NCBI GenBank assembly: GCA_964036045.1
Contig: OZ038378.1
Coordinates: forward strand, 19,911,348-19,975,347
DNA from: Eutreptiella sp. 'Long Island Sound 2002'
Lineage: Eukaryota > Euglenozoa > Euglenophyceae > Eutreptiales > Eutreptiaceae
Reading direction: 5' to 3'
DNA length: 64,000 nt
Shown here: positions 12,198-25,185 of the stretch, in pieces
Position numbering within the stretch: position 1 is the first letter of the stretch
Layout: each line of letters starts with the position of its first letter
Position numbers and translations under genes: made by a program
The notes under the pieces: model-generated
Told to the model about the DNA's origin: nothing
Database searches by the model: none
Seen by the model: only the letters and a program-made list of their open reading frames with translations

Positions 12198-12909
12198 GCC
12201 TTACACCACTTTACACGGGCCTTACACCACTTTACACGGGCCTTACACCGCTTTACACGGGCCTTACACCACTTTACACGGGCCTTACACCACTTTCCAC
12301 GGGCCTTACACCACTTTACACGGGCCTTACACCACTTTACACGGGCCTTACACCACTTTACAAGCGCCTTACACCACTTTACACGGGCCTTACACCACTT
12401 TACACGGGCCTTACACCACTTTACACTGGCCTTACACCACTTTACACGGGCCTTACACCACTTTACACGGGCCTTACACCACTTTACACGGCCCTTACAC
12501 CACTTTACACGGGCCTTACACCACTTTACACGGGCCTTAAACCACTTTACATGGGCCTTACACCACTTTACACGGGCCTTACACCACTTTACACGGGCCT
12601 TACACCATTTTACACGTGCCTTACACCACTTTACACGGGCCTGACACCACTGTACACGGACCTTACACCACTTTACACGGGCCTTACACCACTTTACACG
12701 GGCCTTACACCACTTTACACGGGCCTTACACCACTTTACACGGGCCTTACACCACTTTACACGGGCCTGACACCACTTTACACGGACCTTACACCACTTT
12801 AAACCGGCCTTACACCACTTTACACGGGCCTTACACCACTTTACACGGGCCTTACACCACTTTACACGGGCCTTAAACCACTTTACACGGGCCTTACACC
12901 ACTTTACAA
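12198..12909 (+). repeat. B14: 21-bp array with an internal exit marker, class I end
   Basis: 712 bp, 33 units plus 19. Its first half matches the first half of B12, including CCTTAAACC then TTTACATGGGCC (about 12536-12555). It ends with TTTAAACCGGCC (about 12797) and the ACAAGG exit. Confidence 0.95.
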
Positions 12910-13360
12910 GGATCCATAGAGTGATCCATAGAGTGATCCATAGAGTGATCCATAGAATGGTCCATAGGGTGATCCATAGAGTGATCCATGGAGTGATCCG
13001 TAGAGTGATCCATAGAGTGATCCATAGAGTGATCCATAGAGTGATCCATAGAGTGATCCATAGAGTGATCCATGGAGTGATCCGTAGAGTGATCCATAGA
13101 GTGATCCATAGAGTGATCCATAGAGTGATCCATAGAGTGATCCATAGAGTGATCCATAGAGTGATCCATAGAGTGCTCCATGGAGTGATCCATAGAGTGA
13201 TCCATAGAGTGATCCATAGAGTGATCCATGGGTTGATCCATAGAGTGATCCATAGAGTGATCCATAGAGTGATCCATAGACTGATCCATGGAGTGATCCA
13301 TAGAGTGAACCATGGAGTGATCCATAGATTGATCCATAGAGTGATCCATACAGTGATCCG
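12910..13360 (+). repeat. A14: 12-bp array, class I
   Basis: 451 bp, 37 units plus 7. AGAATGGTCCATAGGG (about 12955) is private. The tail has GGGTTG but lacks AGCGTG and GATCAATAG, so the tail marker set is incomplete here. Confidence 0.96.
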
Positions 13361-13736
13361 GCCTTACACCACTTTACACGGGCCTTACACCACTTTACAC
13401 GGGCCTTACACCACTTTGCACAGGCCTTCTCCCACTTTACACGGGCCTTACACCACTTTACACGCGCCTTACACCACTTTACACGGGCCTTGCACCACTT
13501 TACACGGGCCTTACACCACTTTACACGGGCCTTACACCATTTTACACGGGCCTTACACCACTTTACACGGACCCTACACCACTTTACACGGGCCTTACAC
13601 CACTTTACACGGGCCTTGCACCACTTTACACGGGCCTTCAGCCACTTTACACGGGCCTTACACCACTTTACACGGGCCTTACACCACTTTACACGGGCCT
13701 TAAACCACTTTACACGGGCCTTACACCACTTTACAC
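13361..13736 (+). repeat. B15: 21-bp array, class II end
   Basis: 376 bp, 17 units plus 19. Lacks the ACCGC start marker. Unit 3 reads TTTGCACAGGCC and is followed by CCTTCTCCC (about 13410-13432). B17, 2958 bp downstream, is its copy. Confidence 0.96.
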
Positions 13737-14127
13737 GGATCCATAGAGTGATCCATAGAGTGATCCATAGAGTGATCCATAGAGTGATCCATAGAGTGAT
13801 CCATAGAATGATCCATGGAGTGATCCATAGAGTGATCCATAGAGTGATCCATAGAGTGATCCATGGAGTGATCCGTAGAGTGATCCATAGAGTGATCCAT
13901 AGAGTGATCCATAGAGTGATCCATAGAATGATCCATAGAGTGATCCATAGAGTGATCCATAGAGTGATCCATAGAGTGATCCATAGAGTGATCCATGGGT
14001 TGATCCATAGCGTGATCCATGGAGTGATCAATAGAGTGATCCATAGACTGATCCATGGAGTGATCCATAGAGTGATCCATGGAGTGATCCATAGAGTGAT
14101 CCATAGAGTGATCCATACAGTGATCCG
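13737..14127 (+). repeat. A15: 12-bp array, class II
   Basis: 391 bp, 32 units plus 7. Two AGAATGATCC units (about 13806 and 13926) flank the class II CATGG pattern. Same length as A17 and A25. Confidence 0.96.
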
Positions 14128-14691
14128 GCCTTACACCACTTTACACGGGCCTTACACCACTTTACACGGGCCTTACACCGCTTTACACGGGCCTTACACC
14201 ACTTTACACGGGCCTTACACCACTTTACACGGGCCTTACACCACTTTACACGGGCCTTACACCACTTTGCACGGGCCTTACACCACTTTACACGGGTCTT
14301 GCACCACTTTACACGGGCCTTACACCACTTTGCACGGGCATTGCTCCACTTTAAACGGGCCTTACACCACTTTACACGCGCCTTCCGCCACTTTACACGG
14401 GCCTTACGCCACTTTACACGGGCCTTACACCACTTTACACGGGCCTTACACCACTTTACACGGACCTTACACCACTTTACACGGGCCTTACACCACTTTA
14501 CACGGGCCTGACACCACTTTACACGGACCTTACACCACTTTACACGGGCCTTGCACCACTTTACACGGGCCTTCCGCCACTTTACACGGGCCTTACACCA
14601 CTTTACACCGGCCTTACACCACTTTACACGGCCTTACACCACTTTACACGGGCCTTAAACCACTTTACACGGGCCTTACACCACTTTACAC
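14128..14691 (+). repeat. B16: 21-bp array with a 1-bp deletion, class III end
   Basis: 564 bp (21n+18). One unit near 14628 reads ACACGGCC instead of ACACGGGCC, a single-G loss that breaks the 21-bp phase. The same deletion is in B18 and B19 and nowhere else that I saw in B1-B36, so it marks a recent common origin. Confidence 0.96.
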
Positions 14692-16318
14692 GGATCCATA
14701 GAGTGATCCATAGAGTGATCCATAGAGTGATCCATAGAGTGATCCATAGAGTGATCCATAGAGTGATTCATGGAGTGATCCGTAGAGTGATCCATAGAGT
14801 GATCCATAGAGTGATCCATAGATTGATCCATAGAGTGATCCATAGAGTGATCCATAGAGTGATCCATAGAGTGATCCATAGAGTGATCCATAGAGTGCTC
14901 CATGGAGTGATCCATAGAGTGATCCATAGAGTGATCCATAGAGTGATCCATAGAGTGATCCATAGAGTGATCCATAGAGTGATCCATAGAGTGATCCATA
15001 GAGTGATCCATAGAGTGATCCATAGAGTGATCCATAGAGTGATCCATAGAGTGATCCATAGAATGATCCATGGAGTGATCCATAGAGTGATCCATAGAGT
15101 GATCCATAGAGTGATCCATTGAGTGATCCGTAGAGTGATCCATAGAGTGATCCATAGAGTGATCCATAGAGTGATCCATAGAATGATCCATAGAGTGATC
15201 CATAGAGTGATCCATAGAGTGATCCATAGAGTGATCCATAGAGTGATCCATGGGTTGATCCATAGCGTGATCCATGGAGTGATCAATAGAGTGATCCATA
15301 GACTGATCCATGGAGTGATCCATAGAGTGATCCATGGAGTGATCCATAGAGTGATCCATAGAGTGATCCATAGAGTGATCCATAGAGTGATCCATAGAAT
15401 GATCCATGGAGTGATCCATAGAGTGATCCATAGAGTGATCCATAGAGTGATCCATGGAGTGATCCGTAGAGTGATCCATAGAGTGATCCATAGAGTGATC
15501 CATAGATTGATCCATAGAGTGATCCATAGAGTGATCCATAGAGTGATCCATAGAGTGATCCATAGAGTGATCCATAGAGTGCTCCATGGAGTGATCCATA
15601 GAGTGATCCATAGAGTGATCCATAGAGTGATCCATAGAGTGATCCATAGAGTGATCCATAGAGTGATCCATAGAGTGATCCATAGAGTGATCCATAGAGT
15701 GATCCATAGAGTGATCCATAGAGTGATCCATAGAGTGATCCATAGAATGATCCATGGAGTGATCCATAGAGTGATCCATAGAGTGATCCATAGAGTGATC
15801 CATTGAGTGATCCGTAGAGTGATCCATAGAGTGATCCATAGAGTGATCCATAGAGTGATCCATAGAATGATCCATAGAGTGATCCATAGAGTGATCCATA
15901 GAGTGATCCATAGAGTGATCCATAGAGTGATCCATGGGTTGATCCATAGCGTGATCCATGGAGTGATCAATAGAGTGATCCATAGACTGATCCATGGAGT
16001 GATCCATAGAGTGATCCATGGAGTGATCCATAGAGTGATCCATAGAGTGATCCATAGAGTGATCCATAGAGTGATCCATAGAATGATCCATGGAGTGATC
16101 CATAGAGTGATCCATAGAGTGATCCATAGAGTGATCCATGGAGTGATCCGTAGAGTGATCCATAGAGTGATCCATAGAGTGATCCATAGAGTGATCCATA
16201 GAATGATCCATAGAGTGATCCATAGAGTGATCCATAGAGTGATCCATAGAGTGATCCATAGAATGATCCATAGAGTGATCCATAGATTGATCCATAGAGT
16301 GATCCATACAGTGATCCG
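14692..16318 (+). repeat. A16: giant fused 12-bp array
   Basis: 1627 bp, 135 units plus 7, the longest A block. A class III front (GATTCATGG, AGATTGATCC) runs straight into class II patterns without a B block. The tail marker CATGGGTTGATCC occurs internally at about 15247 and 15931, and CATTGAGTGATCCGT at about 15117 and 15801. These give an internal duplication with a period of 684 bp (57 units). Confidence 0.96.
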
Positions 16319-16694
16319 GCCTTACACCACTTTACACGGGCCTTACACCACTTTACACGGGCCTTACACCACTTTGCACAGGCCTTCTCCCACTTTACAC
16401 GGGCCTTACACCACTTTACACGCGCCTTACACCACTTTACACGGGCCTTGCACCACTTTACACGGGCCTTACACCACTTTACACGGGCCTTACACCATTT
16501 TACACGGGCCTTACACCACTTTACACGGACCCTACACCACTTTACACGGGCCTTACACCACTTTACACGGGCCTTGCACCACTTTACACGGGCCTTCAGC
16601 CACTTTACACGGGCCTTACACCACTTTACACGGGCCTTACACCACTTTACACGGGCCTTAAACCACTTTACACGGGCCTTACACCACTTTACAC
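16319..16694 (+). repeat. B17: 21-bp array, class II end
   Basis: 376 bp, 17 units plus 19. Copy of B15 at offset 2958, including TTTGCACAGGCC and CCTTCTCCC. Confidence 0.96.
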
Positions 16695-17085
16695 GGATCC
16701 ATAGAGTGATCCATAGAGTGATCCATAGAGTGATCCATAGAGTGATCCATAGAGTGATCCATAGAATGATCCATGGAGTGATCCATAGAGTGATCCATAG
16801 AGTGATCCATAGAGTGATCCATGGAGTGATCCGTAGAGTGATCCATAGAGTGATCCATAGAGTGATCCATAGAGTGATCCATAGAATGATCCATAGAGTG
16901 ATCCATAGAGTGATCCATAGAGTGATCCATAGAGTGATCCATAGAGTGATCCATGGGTTGATCCATAGCGTGATCCATGGAGTGATCAATAGAGTGATCC
17001 ATAGACTGATCCATGGAGTGATCCATAGAGTGATCCATGGAGTGATCCATAGAGTGATCCATAGAGTGATCCATACAGTGATCCG
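16695..17085 (+). repeat. A17: 12-bp array, class II
   Basis: 391 bp, 32 units plus 7. Copy of A15 at offset 2958. Confidence 0.96.
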
Positions 17086-17649
17086 GCCTTACACCACTTT
17101 ACACGGGCCTTACACCACTTTACACGGGCCTTACACCGCTTTACACGGGCCTTACACCACTTTACACGGGCCTTACACCACTTTACACGGGCCTTGCACC
17201 ACTTTACACGGGCCTTACACCACTTTGCACGGGCCTTACACCACTTTACACGGGTCTTGCACCACTTTACACGGGCCTTACACCACTTTGCACGGGCATT
17301 GCTCCACTTTAAACGGGCCTTACACCACTTTACACGCGCCTTCCGCCACTTTACACGGGCCTTACGCCACTTTACACGGGCCTTACACCACTTTACACGG
17401 GCCTTACACCACTTTACACGGACCTTACACCACTTTACACGGGCCTTACACCACTTTACACGGGCCTGACACCACTTTACACGGACCTTACACCACTTTA
17501 CACGGGCCTTGCACCACTTTACACGGGCCTTCCGCCACTTTACACGGGCCTTACACCACTTTACACCGGCCTTACACCACTTTACACGGCCTTACACCAC
17601 TTTACACGGGCCTTAAACCACTTTACACGGGCCTTACACCACTTTACAC
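17086..17649 (+). repeat. B18: 21-bp array with the shared 1-bp deletion, class III end
   Basis: 564 bp. Copy of B16 at offset 2958 with the same missing G. One difference: a unit at about 17191 reads CCTTGCACC where B16 has CCTTACACC. Confidence 0.96.
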
Positions 17650-18676
17650 GGATCCATAGAGTGATCCATAGAGTGATCCATAGAGTGATCCATAGAGTGA
17701 TCCATAGAGTGATCCATAGAGTGATTCATGGAGTGATCCGTAGAGTGATCCATAGAGTGATCCATAGAGTGATCCATAGATTGATCCATAGAGTGATCCA
17801 TAGAGTGATCCATAGAGTGATCCATAGAGTGATCCATAGAGTGATCCATAGAGTGCTCCATGGAGTGATCCATAGAGTGATCCATAGAGTGATCCATAGA
17901 GTGATCCATAGAGTGATCCATAGAGTGATCCATAGAGTGATCCATAGAGTGATCCATAGAGTGATCCATAGAGTGATCCATAGAGTGATCCATAGAGTGA
18001 TCCATAGAGTGATCCATAGAATGATCCATGGAGTGATCCATAGAGTGATCCATAGAGTGATCCATAGAGTGATCCATTGAGTGATCCGTAGAGTGATCCA
18101 TAGAGTGATCCATAGAGTGATCCATAGAGTGATCCATAGAATGATCCATAGAGTGATCCATAGAGTGATCCATAGAGTGATCCATAGAGTGATCCATAGA
18201 GTGATCCATGGGTTGATCCATAGCGTGATCCATGGAGTGATCAATAGAGTGATCCATAGACTGATCCATGGAGTGATCCATAGAGTGATCCATGGAGTGA
18301 TCCATAGAGTGATCCATAGAGTGATCCATAGAGTGATCCATAGAGTGATCCATAGAATGATCCATGGAGTGATCCATAGAGTGATCCATAGAGTGATCCA
18401 TAGAGTGATCCATGGAGTGATCCGTAGAGTGATCCATAGAGTGATCCATAGAGTGATCCATAGAGTGATCCATAGAATGATCCATAGAGTGATCCATAGA
18501 GTGATCCATAGAGTGATCCATAGAGTGATCCATAGAGTGATCCATGGGTTGATCCATAGCGTGATCCATGGAGTGATCAATAGAGTGATCCATAGACTGA
18601 TCCATGGAGTGATCCATAGAGTGATCCATGGAGTGATCCATAGAGTGATCCATAGAGTGATCCATACAGTGATCCG
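17650..18676 (+). repeat. A18: fused 12-bp array
   Basis: 1027 bp, 85 units plus 7. Same class III front as A16, then two class II-like segments, each with the tail marker (CATGGGTTGATCC at about 18205 and 18541). It has one internal segment fewer than A16. Confidence 0.96.
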
Positions 18677-19240
18677 GCCTTACACCACTTTACACGGGCC
18701 TTACACCACTTTACACGGGCCTTACACCGCTTTACACGGGCCTTACACCACTTTACACGGGCCTTACACCACTTTACACGGGCCTTACACCACTTTACAC
18801 GGGCCTTACACCACTTTGCACGGGCCTTACACCACTTTACACGGGTCTTGCACCACTTTACACGGGCCTTACACCACTTTGCACGGGCATTGCTCCACTT
18901 TAAACGGGCCTTACACCACTTTACACGCGCCTTCCGCCACTTTACACGGGCCTTACGCCACTTTACACGGGCCTTACACCACTTTACACGGGCCTTACAC
19001 CACTTTACACGGACCTTACACCACTTTACACGGGCCTTACACCACTTTACACGGGCCTGACACCACTTTACACGGACCTTACACCACTTTACACGGGCCT
19101 TGCACCACTTTACACGGGCCTTCCGCCACTTTACACGGGCCTTACACCACTTTACACCGGCCTTACACCACTTTACACGGCCTTACACCACTTTACACGG
19201 GCCTTAAACCACTTTACACGGGCCTTACACCACTTTACAC
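18677..19240 (+). repeat. B19: 21-bp array with the shared 1-bp deletion, class III end
   Basis: 564 bp. Third copy of B16, offset 1591 from B18, with the same missing G. Confidence 0.96.
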
Positions 19241-19931
19241 GGATCCATAGAGTGATCCATAGAGTGATCCATAGAGTGATCCATAGAGTGATCCATAGAG
19301 TGATCCATAGAGTGATTCATGGAGTGATCCGTAGAGTGATCCATAGAGTGATCCATAGAGTGATCCATAGATTGATCCATAGAGTGATCCATAGAGTGAT
19401 CCATAGAGTGATCCATAGAGTGATCCATAGAGTGATCCATAGAGTGCTCCATGGAGTGATCCATAGAGTGATCCATAGAGTGATCCATAGAGTGATCCAT
19501 AGAGTGATCCATAGAGTGATCCATAGAGTGATCCATAGAGTGATCCATAGAGTGATCCATAGAGTGATCCATAGAGTGATCCATAGAGTGATCCATAGAG
19601 TGATCCATAGAATGATCCATGGAGTGATCCATAGAGTGATCCATAGAGTGATCCATAGAGTGATCCATTGAGTGATCCGTAGAGTGATCCATAGAGTGAT
19701 CCATAGAGTGATCCATAGAGTGATCCATAGAATGATCCATAGAGTGATCCATAGAGTGATCCATAGAGTGATCCATAGAGTGATCCATAGAGTGATCCAT
19801 GGGTTGATCCATAGCGTGATCCATGGAGTGATCAATAGAGTGATCCATAGACTGATCCATGGAGTGATCCATAGAGTGATCCATGGAGTGATCCATAGAG
19901 TGATCCATAGAGTGATCCATACAGTGATCCG
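19241..19931 (+). repeat. A19: 12-bp array, partly fused
   Basis: 691 bp, 57 units plus 7. Class III front joined to one class II segment with CATTGAGTGATCCGT (about 19668). It ends with a single set of tail markers. The A16/A18/A19 series has about three, two and one fused segments. Confidence 0.96.
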
Positions 19932-20517
19932 GCCTTACACCACTTTACACGGGCCTTACACCAGTTTACACGGGCCTTACACCGCTTTACACGGGCCTTA
20001 CACCACTTTACACGGGCCTTACACCACTTTACACGGGCCTTACACCACTTTACACGGGCCTTACACCACTTTGCACGGGCCTTACACCACTTTACACGGG
20101 TCTTGCACCACTTTACACGGGCCTTACATCACTTTGCACGGGCATTGCCCCACTTTAAACGGGCCTTACACCACTTTACACGCGCCTTCCGCCACTTTAC
20201 ACGGGCCTTACGCCACTTTACACGGGCCTTACACCACTTTACACGGGCCTTACACCACTTTACACGGACCTTACACCACTTTACACGGGCCTTACACCAC
20301 TTTACACGGGCCTGACACCACTTTACACGGACCTTACACCACTTTACACGGGCCTTGCACCACTTTACACGGGCCTTCCGCCACTTTACACGGGCCTTAC
20401 ACCACTTTACACCGGCCTTACACCACTTTACACGGGCCTTACACCACTTTACACGGGCCTTACACCACTTTACACGGGCCTTAAACCACTTTACACGGGC
20501 CTTACACCACTTTACAC
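19932..20517 (+). repeat. B20: 21-bp array, class III end
   Basis: 586 bp, 27 units plus 19. Same order as B16/B18/B19 but without the 1-bp deletion, so it keeps the older state. CCAGTTTACAC (about 19962) and ACATCAC (about 20126) are private or rare. Confidence 0.96.
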
Positions 20518-21016
20518 GGATCCATAGAGTGATCCATAGAGTGATCCATAGAGTGATCCATAGAGTGATCCATAGAGTGATCCATAGAGTGATTCATGGA
20601 GTGATCCGTAGAGTGATCCATAGAGTGATCCATAGAGTGATCCATAGATTGATCCATAGAGTGATCCATAGAGTGATCCATAGAGTGATCCATAGAGTGA
20701 TCCATAGAGTGATCCATAGAGTGCTCCATGGAGTGATCCATAGAGTGATCCATAGAGTGATCCATAGAGTGATCCATAGAGTGATCCATAGAGTGATCCA
20801 TAGAGTGATCCATAGAGTGATCCATAGAGTGATCCATAGAGTGATCCATAGAGTGATCCATAGAGTGATCCATGGGTTGATCCATAGCGTGATCCATGGA
20901 GTGATCAATAGAGTGATCCAAAAAGTGATCCATAGACTGATCCATGGAGTGATCCATAGAGTGATCCATGGAGTGATCCATAGAGTGATCCATAGAGTGA
21001 TCCATACAGTGATCCG
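20518..21016 (+). repeat. A20: 12-bp array, class III
   Basis: 499 bp, 41 units plus 7. Same GATTCATGG front as A16/A18/A19, but the class II segment is absent. GATCCAAAAAGTG (about 20916) is private. Confidence 0.96.
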
Positions 21017-21896
21017 GCCTTACACCACTTTACACGCGCCTTACACCACTTTACACGGGCCTTACACCGCTTTACACGGGCCTTACACCACTTTACACGG
21101 GCCTTACACCACTTTACACGGGCCTTACACCACTTTACACGGGCCTTACACCACTTTGCACGGGCCTTACACCACTTTACACGGGCCTTACACCACTTTA
21201 CACGCGCCTTACACCACTTTACACGGGCCTTGCACCACTTTACACGGGCCTTACACCACTTTACACGGGCCTTACACCATTTTACACGGGCCTTACACCA
21301 CTTTACACGGACCTTACACCACTTTACACGGGCCTTACACCACTTTACACGGGCCTTGCACCACTTTACAGGGGCCGTCCGCCACTTTACACGGGCCTTA
21401 CACCACTTTACACGGGCCTTACACCACTTTACACGGGCCTTACACCACTTTACACGGACCTTACACCACTTTACACGGGCCTTACACCACTTTACACGGG
21501 CCTGACACCACTTTACACGGGCCTTACACCACTTTACACGGGCCTTGCACCACTTTACAGGGGCCTTCCGCCACTTTACACGGGCCTTACACCACTTTAC
21601 ACGGGCCTTACACCACTTTACACGGGCCTTACACCACTTTACACGGACCTTACACCACTTTACACGGGCCTTACACCACTTTACACGGGCCTGACACCAC
21701 TTTACACGGACCTTACACCACTTTACACGGGCCTTGCACCACTTTACACGGGCCGTCCGCCACTTTACACGGGCCTTACACCACTTTACACCGGCCTTAC
21801 ACCACTTTACACGGGCCTTACACCACTTTACACGGGCCTTACACCACTTTGCACGGGCCTTAAACCACTTTACACGGGCCTTACACCACTTTACAC
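21017..21896 (+). repeat. B21: 21-bp array with internal 189-bp duplication, class III end
   Basis: 880 bp, 41 units plus 19. The segment from ACAGGGGCC to CCTGACACC appears twice with a 189-bp (nine-unit) offset, at about 21370 and 21559. GGCCGTCCGCC appears at about 21374 and 21752. Confidence 0.96.
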
Positions 21897-22359
21897 GGAT
21901 CCATAGAGTGATCCATAGAGTGATCCATAGAGTGATACATAGAGTGATCCATAGAGTGATCCATAGAGTGATCCATGGAGTGATCCGTAGAGTGATCCAT
22001 AGAGTGATCCATAGAGTGATCCATAGAGTGATCCATAGAGTGATCCATAGAGTGATCCATAGAGTGATCCATAGAGTGCTCCATGGAGTGATCCATAGAG
22101 TGATCCATAGAGTGATCCATAGAGTGATCCATGGAGTGATCCATAGAGTGATCCATAGAGTGATCCATAGAGTGATCCATAGAGTGATCCATAGAGTGAT
22201 CCATAGAGTGATCCATGGGTTGATCCATAGCGTGATCCATGGAGTGATCAATAGAGTGATCCATAGAGTGATCCATAGACTGATCCATGGAGTGATCCAT
22301 AGAGTGATCCATGGAGTGGTCCATAGAGTGATCCATAGAGTGATCCATACAGTGATCCG
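21897..22359 (+). repeat. A21: 12-bp array, class III
   Basis: 463 bp, 38 units plus 7. GATACATAG (about 21935) is rare, and GTGGTCC lies before the exit. Its length matches A4, A26, A30, A32 and A35. Confidence 0.96.
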
Positions 22360-22588
22360 GCCTTACACCACTTTACACGGGCCTTACACCACTTTACACG
22401 GGCCTTACACCGCTTTACACGGGCCTTACACCACTTTACACGGGCCTTACACCACTTTACACGGGCCTTACACCACTTTACACGGGCCTTACACCACTTT
22501 GCACGGGCCTTACACCACTTTACACGGGTCTTGCACCACTTTACACGGGCCTTAAACTACTTTACACGGGCCTTACACCACTTTACAC
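22360..22588 (+). repeat. B22: short 21-bp array, class IV
   Basis: 229 bp, 10 units plus 19, ending CCTTAAACTAC. Same length as B11, B13, B27, B29, B31, B33 and B36. Confidence 0.96.
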
Positions 22589-23003
22589 GGATCCATAGAG
22601 TGATCCGTAGAGTGATCCATAGAGTGATCCATAGAGTGATCCATAGAGTGATCCATGGAGTGATCCGTAGAGTGATCCATAGAGTGATCCATAGAGTGAT
22701 CCATAGAGTGATCCATAGAGTGATCCATAGAGTGATCCATAGAGTGATCCATAGAGTGATCCATAGAGTGATCCATAGAGTGATCCATAGAGTGATCCAT
22801 GGAGTGATCCGTAGAGTGATCCATAGAGTGATCCATAGAGTGATCCATAGAGTGATCCATAGAGTGATCCATGGGTTGATCCATAGCGTGATCCATAGAG
22901 TGATCCATAGAGTGATCAATAGAGTGATCCATGGAGTGATTGATAGAGTGAACCATGGAGTGATCCATAGAGGGATCCATAGAGTGATCCATACAATGAT
23001 CCG
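22589..23003 (+). repeat. A22: 12-bp array, class IV, altered tail
   Basis: 415 bp, 34 units plus 7. The tail order is disturbed: two plain units follow AGCGTG before GATCAATAG, then CATGGAGTGATTGATAG. The exit reads CATACAATGATCCGG, the only exit I saw with AATG instead of AGTG. Confidence 0.96.
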
Positions 23004-23631
23004 GCCTTACACCACTTTACACGGGCCTTACACCACTTTACACGGGCCTTACACCGCTTTACACGGGCCTTACACCACTTTACACGGGCCTTGCACCACT
23101 TTACACGGGCCTTACACCACTTTACACGGACCTTACACCACTTTACACGGGCCTTACACCACTTTACAAGCGCCTTACACCACTTTACACGGGCCTTACA
23201 CCACTTTACACTGGCCTTACACCACTTTACACGGGCCTTACACCACTTTACACGGCCCTTACACCACTTTACACGGGCCTTACACCACTTTACACGGGCC
23301 TTAAACCACTTTACACGGGCCTTACACCACTTTACACGGGCCTTACACCACTTTACAGGGCCCTTACACCATTTTACACGGGTCTTGCACCACTTTACAC
23401 GGGCCTGACACCACTGTACACGGACGTTACACCACTTTACACGGGCCTTACACCACTTTACACGGGCCTTACACCACTTTACACGGGCCTTACACCACTT
23501 TACACGGGCCTTACACCACTTTACACGGGCCTGACACCACTTTACACGGGCCTTACACCACTTTACACGGGCCTTACACCATTTTACACGGGCCTTAAAC
23601 CACTTTACACGGGCCTTACACCACTTTACAA
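23004..23631 (+). repeat. B23: 21-bp array with an internal exit marker, class I end
   Basis: 628 bp, 29 units plus 19. An internal CCTTAAACC (about 23300) has no A block after it. CATTTTACAC then GGGTCTTGCACC, and GGACGTTACACC (about 23423), are rare. It ends with the ACAAGG exit. Confidence 0.95.
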
Positions 23632-24190
23632 GGATCCATAGAGTGATCCATAGAGTGATCCATAGAGTGATCCATAGAGTGATCCATAGAGTGATCCATG
23701 TAGTGATCCATGGAGTGATCCGTAGAGTGATCCATAGAGTGATCCATAGAGTGATCCATAGAGTGATCCATAGAGTGATCCATAGAGTGATCCATGGAGT
23801 GATCCGTAGAGTGATCCATAGAGTGATCCATAGAGTGATCCATAGAGTGATCCATAGAGTGATCCATAGAGTGATCCATAGAGTGATCCATAGAGTGCTC
23901 CATGGAGTGATCCATAGAGTGATCCATAGAGTGATCCATAGAGTGATCCATAGAATGATCCATAGAGTGATCCATAGAGTGATCCATAGAGTGATCCATA
24001 GAGTGATCCATAGAGTGATCCATAGAGTGATCCATAGAGTGATCCATGGGTTGATCCATAGCGTGATCCATGGAGTGATCAATAGAGTGATCCATAGAGT
24101 GATCCATAGACTGATCCATGGAGTGATCCATAGAGTGAACCATGGAGTGATCCATAGAGTGATCCATAGAGTGATCCATACAGTGATCCG
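23632..24190 (+). repeat. A23: 12-bp array, class I
   Basis: 559 bp, 46 units plus 7. GATCCATGTAGTG (about 23694) lies just before the first CATGG unit. The same rare CATGTAG variant occurs in A24. GAACCATGG before the exit is typical of class I. Confidence 0.96.
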
Positions 24191-24650
24191 GCCTTACACC
24201 ACTTTACACGGGCCTTACACCACTTTACACGGGCCTTACACCGCTTTACACGGGCCTTACACCACTTTACACGGGCCTTACACCACTTTACACGGACCTT
24301 ACACCACTTTACACGGGCCTTACACCACTTTGCACGGGCCTTCCCCCACTTTACACGGGCCTTACACCACTTTACACGCGCCTTACACCACTTTACACGG
24401 GCCTTGCACCACTTTACACGGGCCTTACACCACTTTACACGGGCCTTACACCATTTTACACGGGCCTTACACCACTTTACACGGACCTTACACCACTTTA
24501 CACGGGCCTTACACCACTTTACACGGGCCTTGCACCACTTTACACGGGCCTTCCGCCACTTTACACGGGCCTTACACCACTTTACACGGGCCTTACACCA
24601 CTTTACACGGGCCTTAAACCACTTTACACGGGCCTTACACCACTTTACAC
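24191..24650 (+). repeat. B24: 21-bp array, class II end
   Basis: 460 bp, 21 units plus 19. B3/B8 type with TTCCCCC, ACACGCGCC, CATTTTACAC, CCTTCCGCC, CCTTAAACC and the ACACGG exit. Confidence 0.96.
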
Positions 24651-25185
24651 GGATCCATAGAGTGATCCATAGAGTGATCCATAGAGTGATCCATAGAGTG
24701 ATCCATAGAGTGATCCATAGAGTGATCCATGGAGTGATCCATAGAGTGATCCATAGAGTGATCCATAGAGTGATCCATGGAGTGATCCGTAGAGTGATCC
24801 ATAGAGTGATCCATAGAGTGATCCATAGAGTGATCCATAGAATGATCCATAGAGTGATCCATAGAGTGATCCATAGAGTGATCCATAGAGTGATCCATAG
24901 AGTGATCCATAGAGTGATCCATAGAGTGATCCATGTAGTGATCCATAGAATGATCCATAGAGTGATGCATAGAGTGATCCATAGAGTGATCCATAGAGTG
25001 ATCCATAGAGTGATCCATAGAGTGATCCATAGAGTGATCCATGGGTTGATTCATAGCGTGATCCATGGAGTGATCAATAGAGTGATCCATAGAGTGATCC
25101 ATAGACTGATCCATGGAGTGATCCATAGAGTGAACCATGGAGTGATCCATAGAGTGATCCATAGAGTGATCCATACAGTGATCCG
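24651..25185 (+). repeat. A24: 12-bp array, class II front with class I tail
   Basis: 535 bp, 44 units plus 7. A class II CATGG pattern leads into an extended middle with CATGTAG (about 24931) and GATGCATAG (about 24966). The tail has GATTCATAGCG (about 25048) and GAACCATGG, a class I trait. It is probably a class II/I hybrid. Confidence 0.94.

Larger units (their letters stand above)
13331..18600 (+). repeat. 2958-bp tandem duplication (A14 tail to A16; copied to A18)
   Basis: From the end of A14 the order B15-A15-B16-A16 is repeated as B17-A17-B18-A18 with a constant offset of 2958 bp. Shared rare marks are CCTTCTCCC, the missing G in B16/B18, GATTCATGG and CATTGAGTGATCCGT. A further partial copy (B19-A19) follows at offset 1591. 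Boundaries are approximate. Confidence 0.9.
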
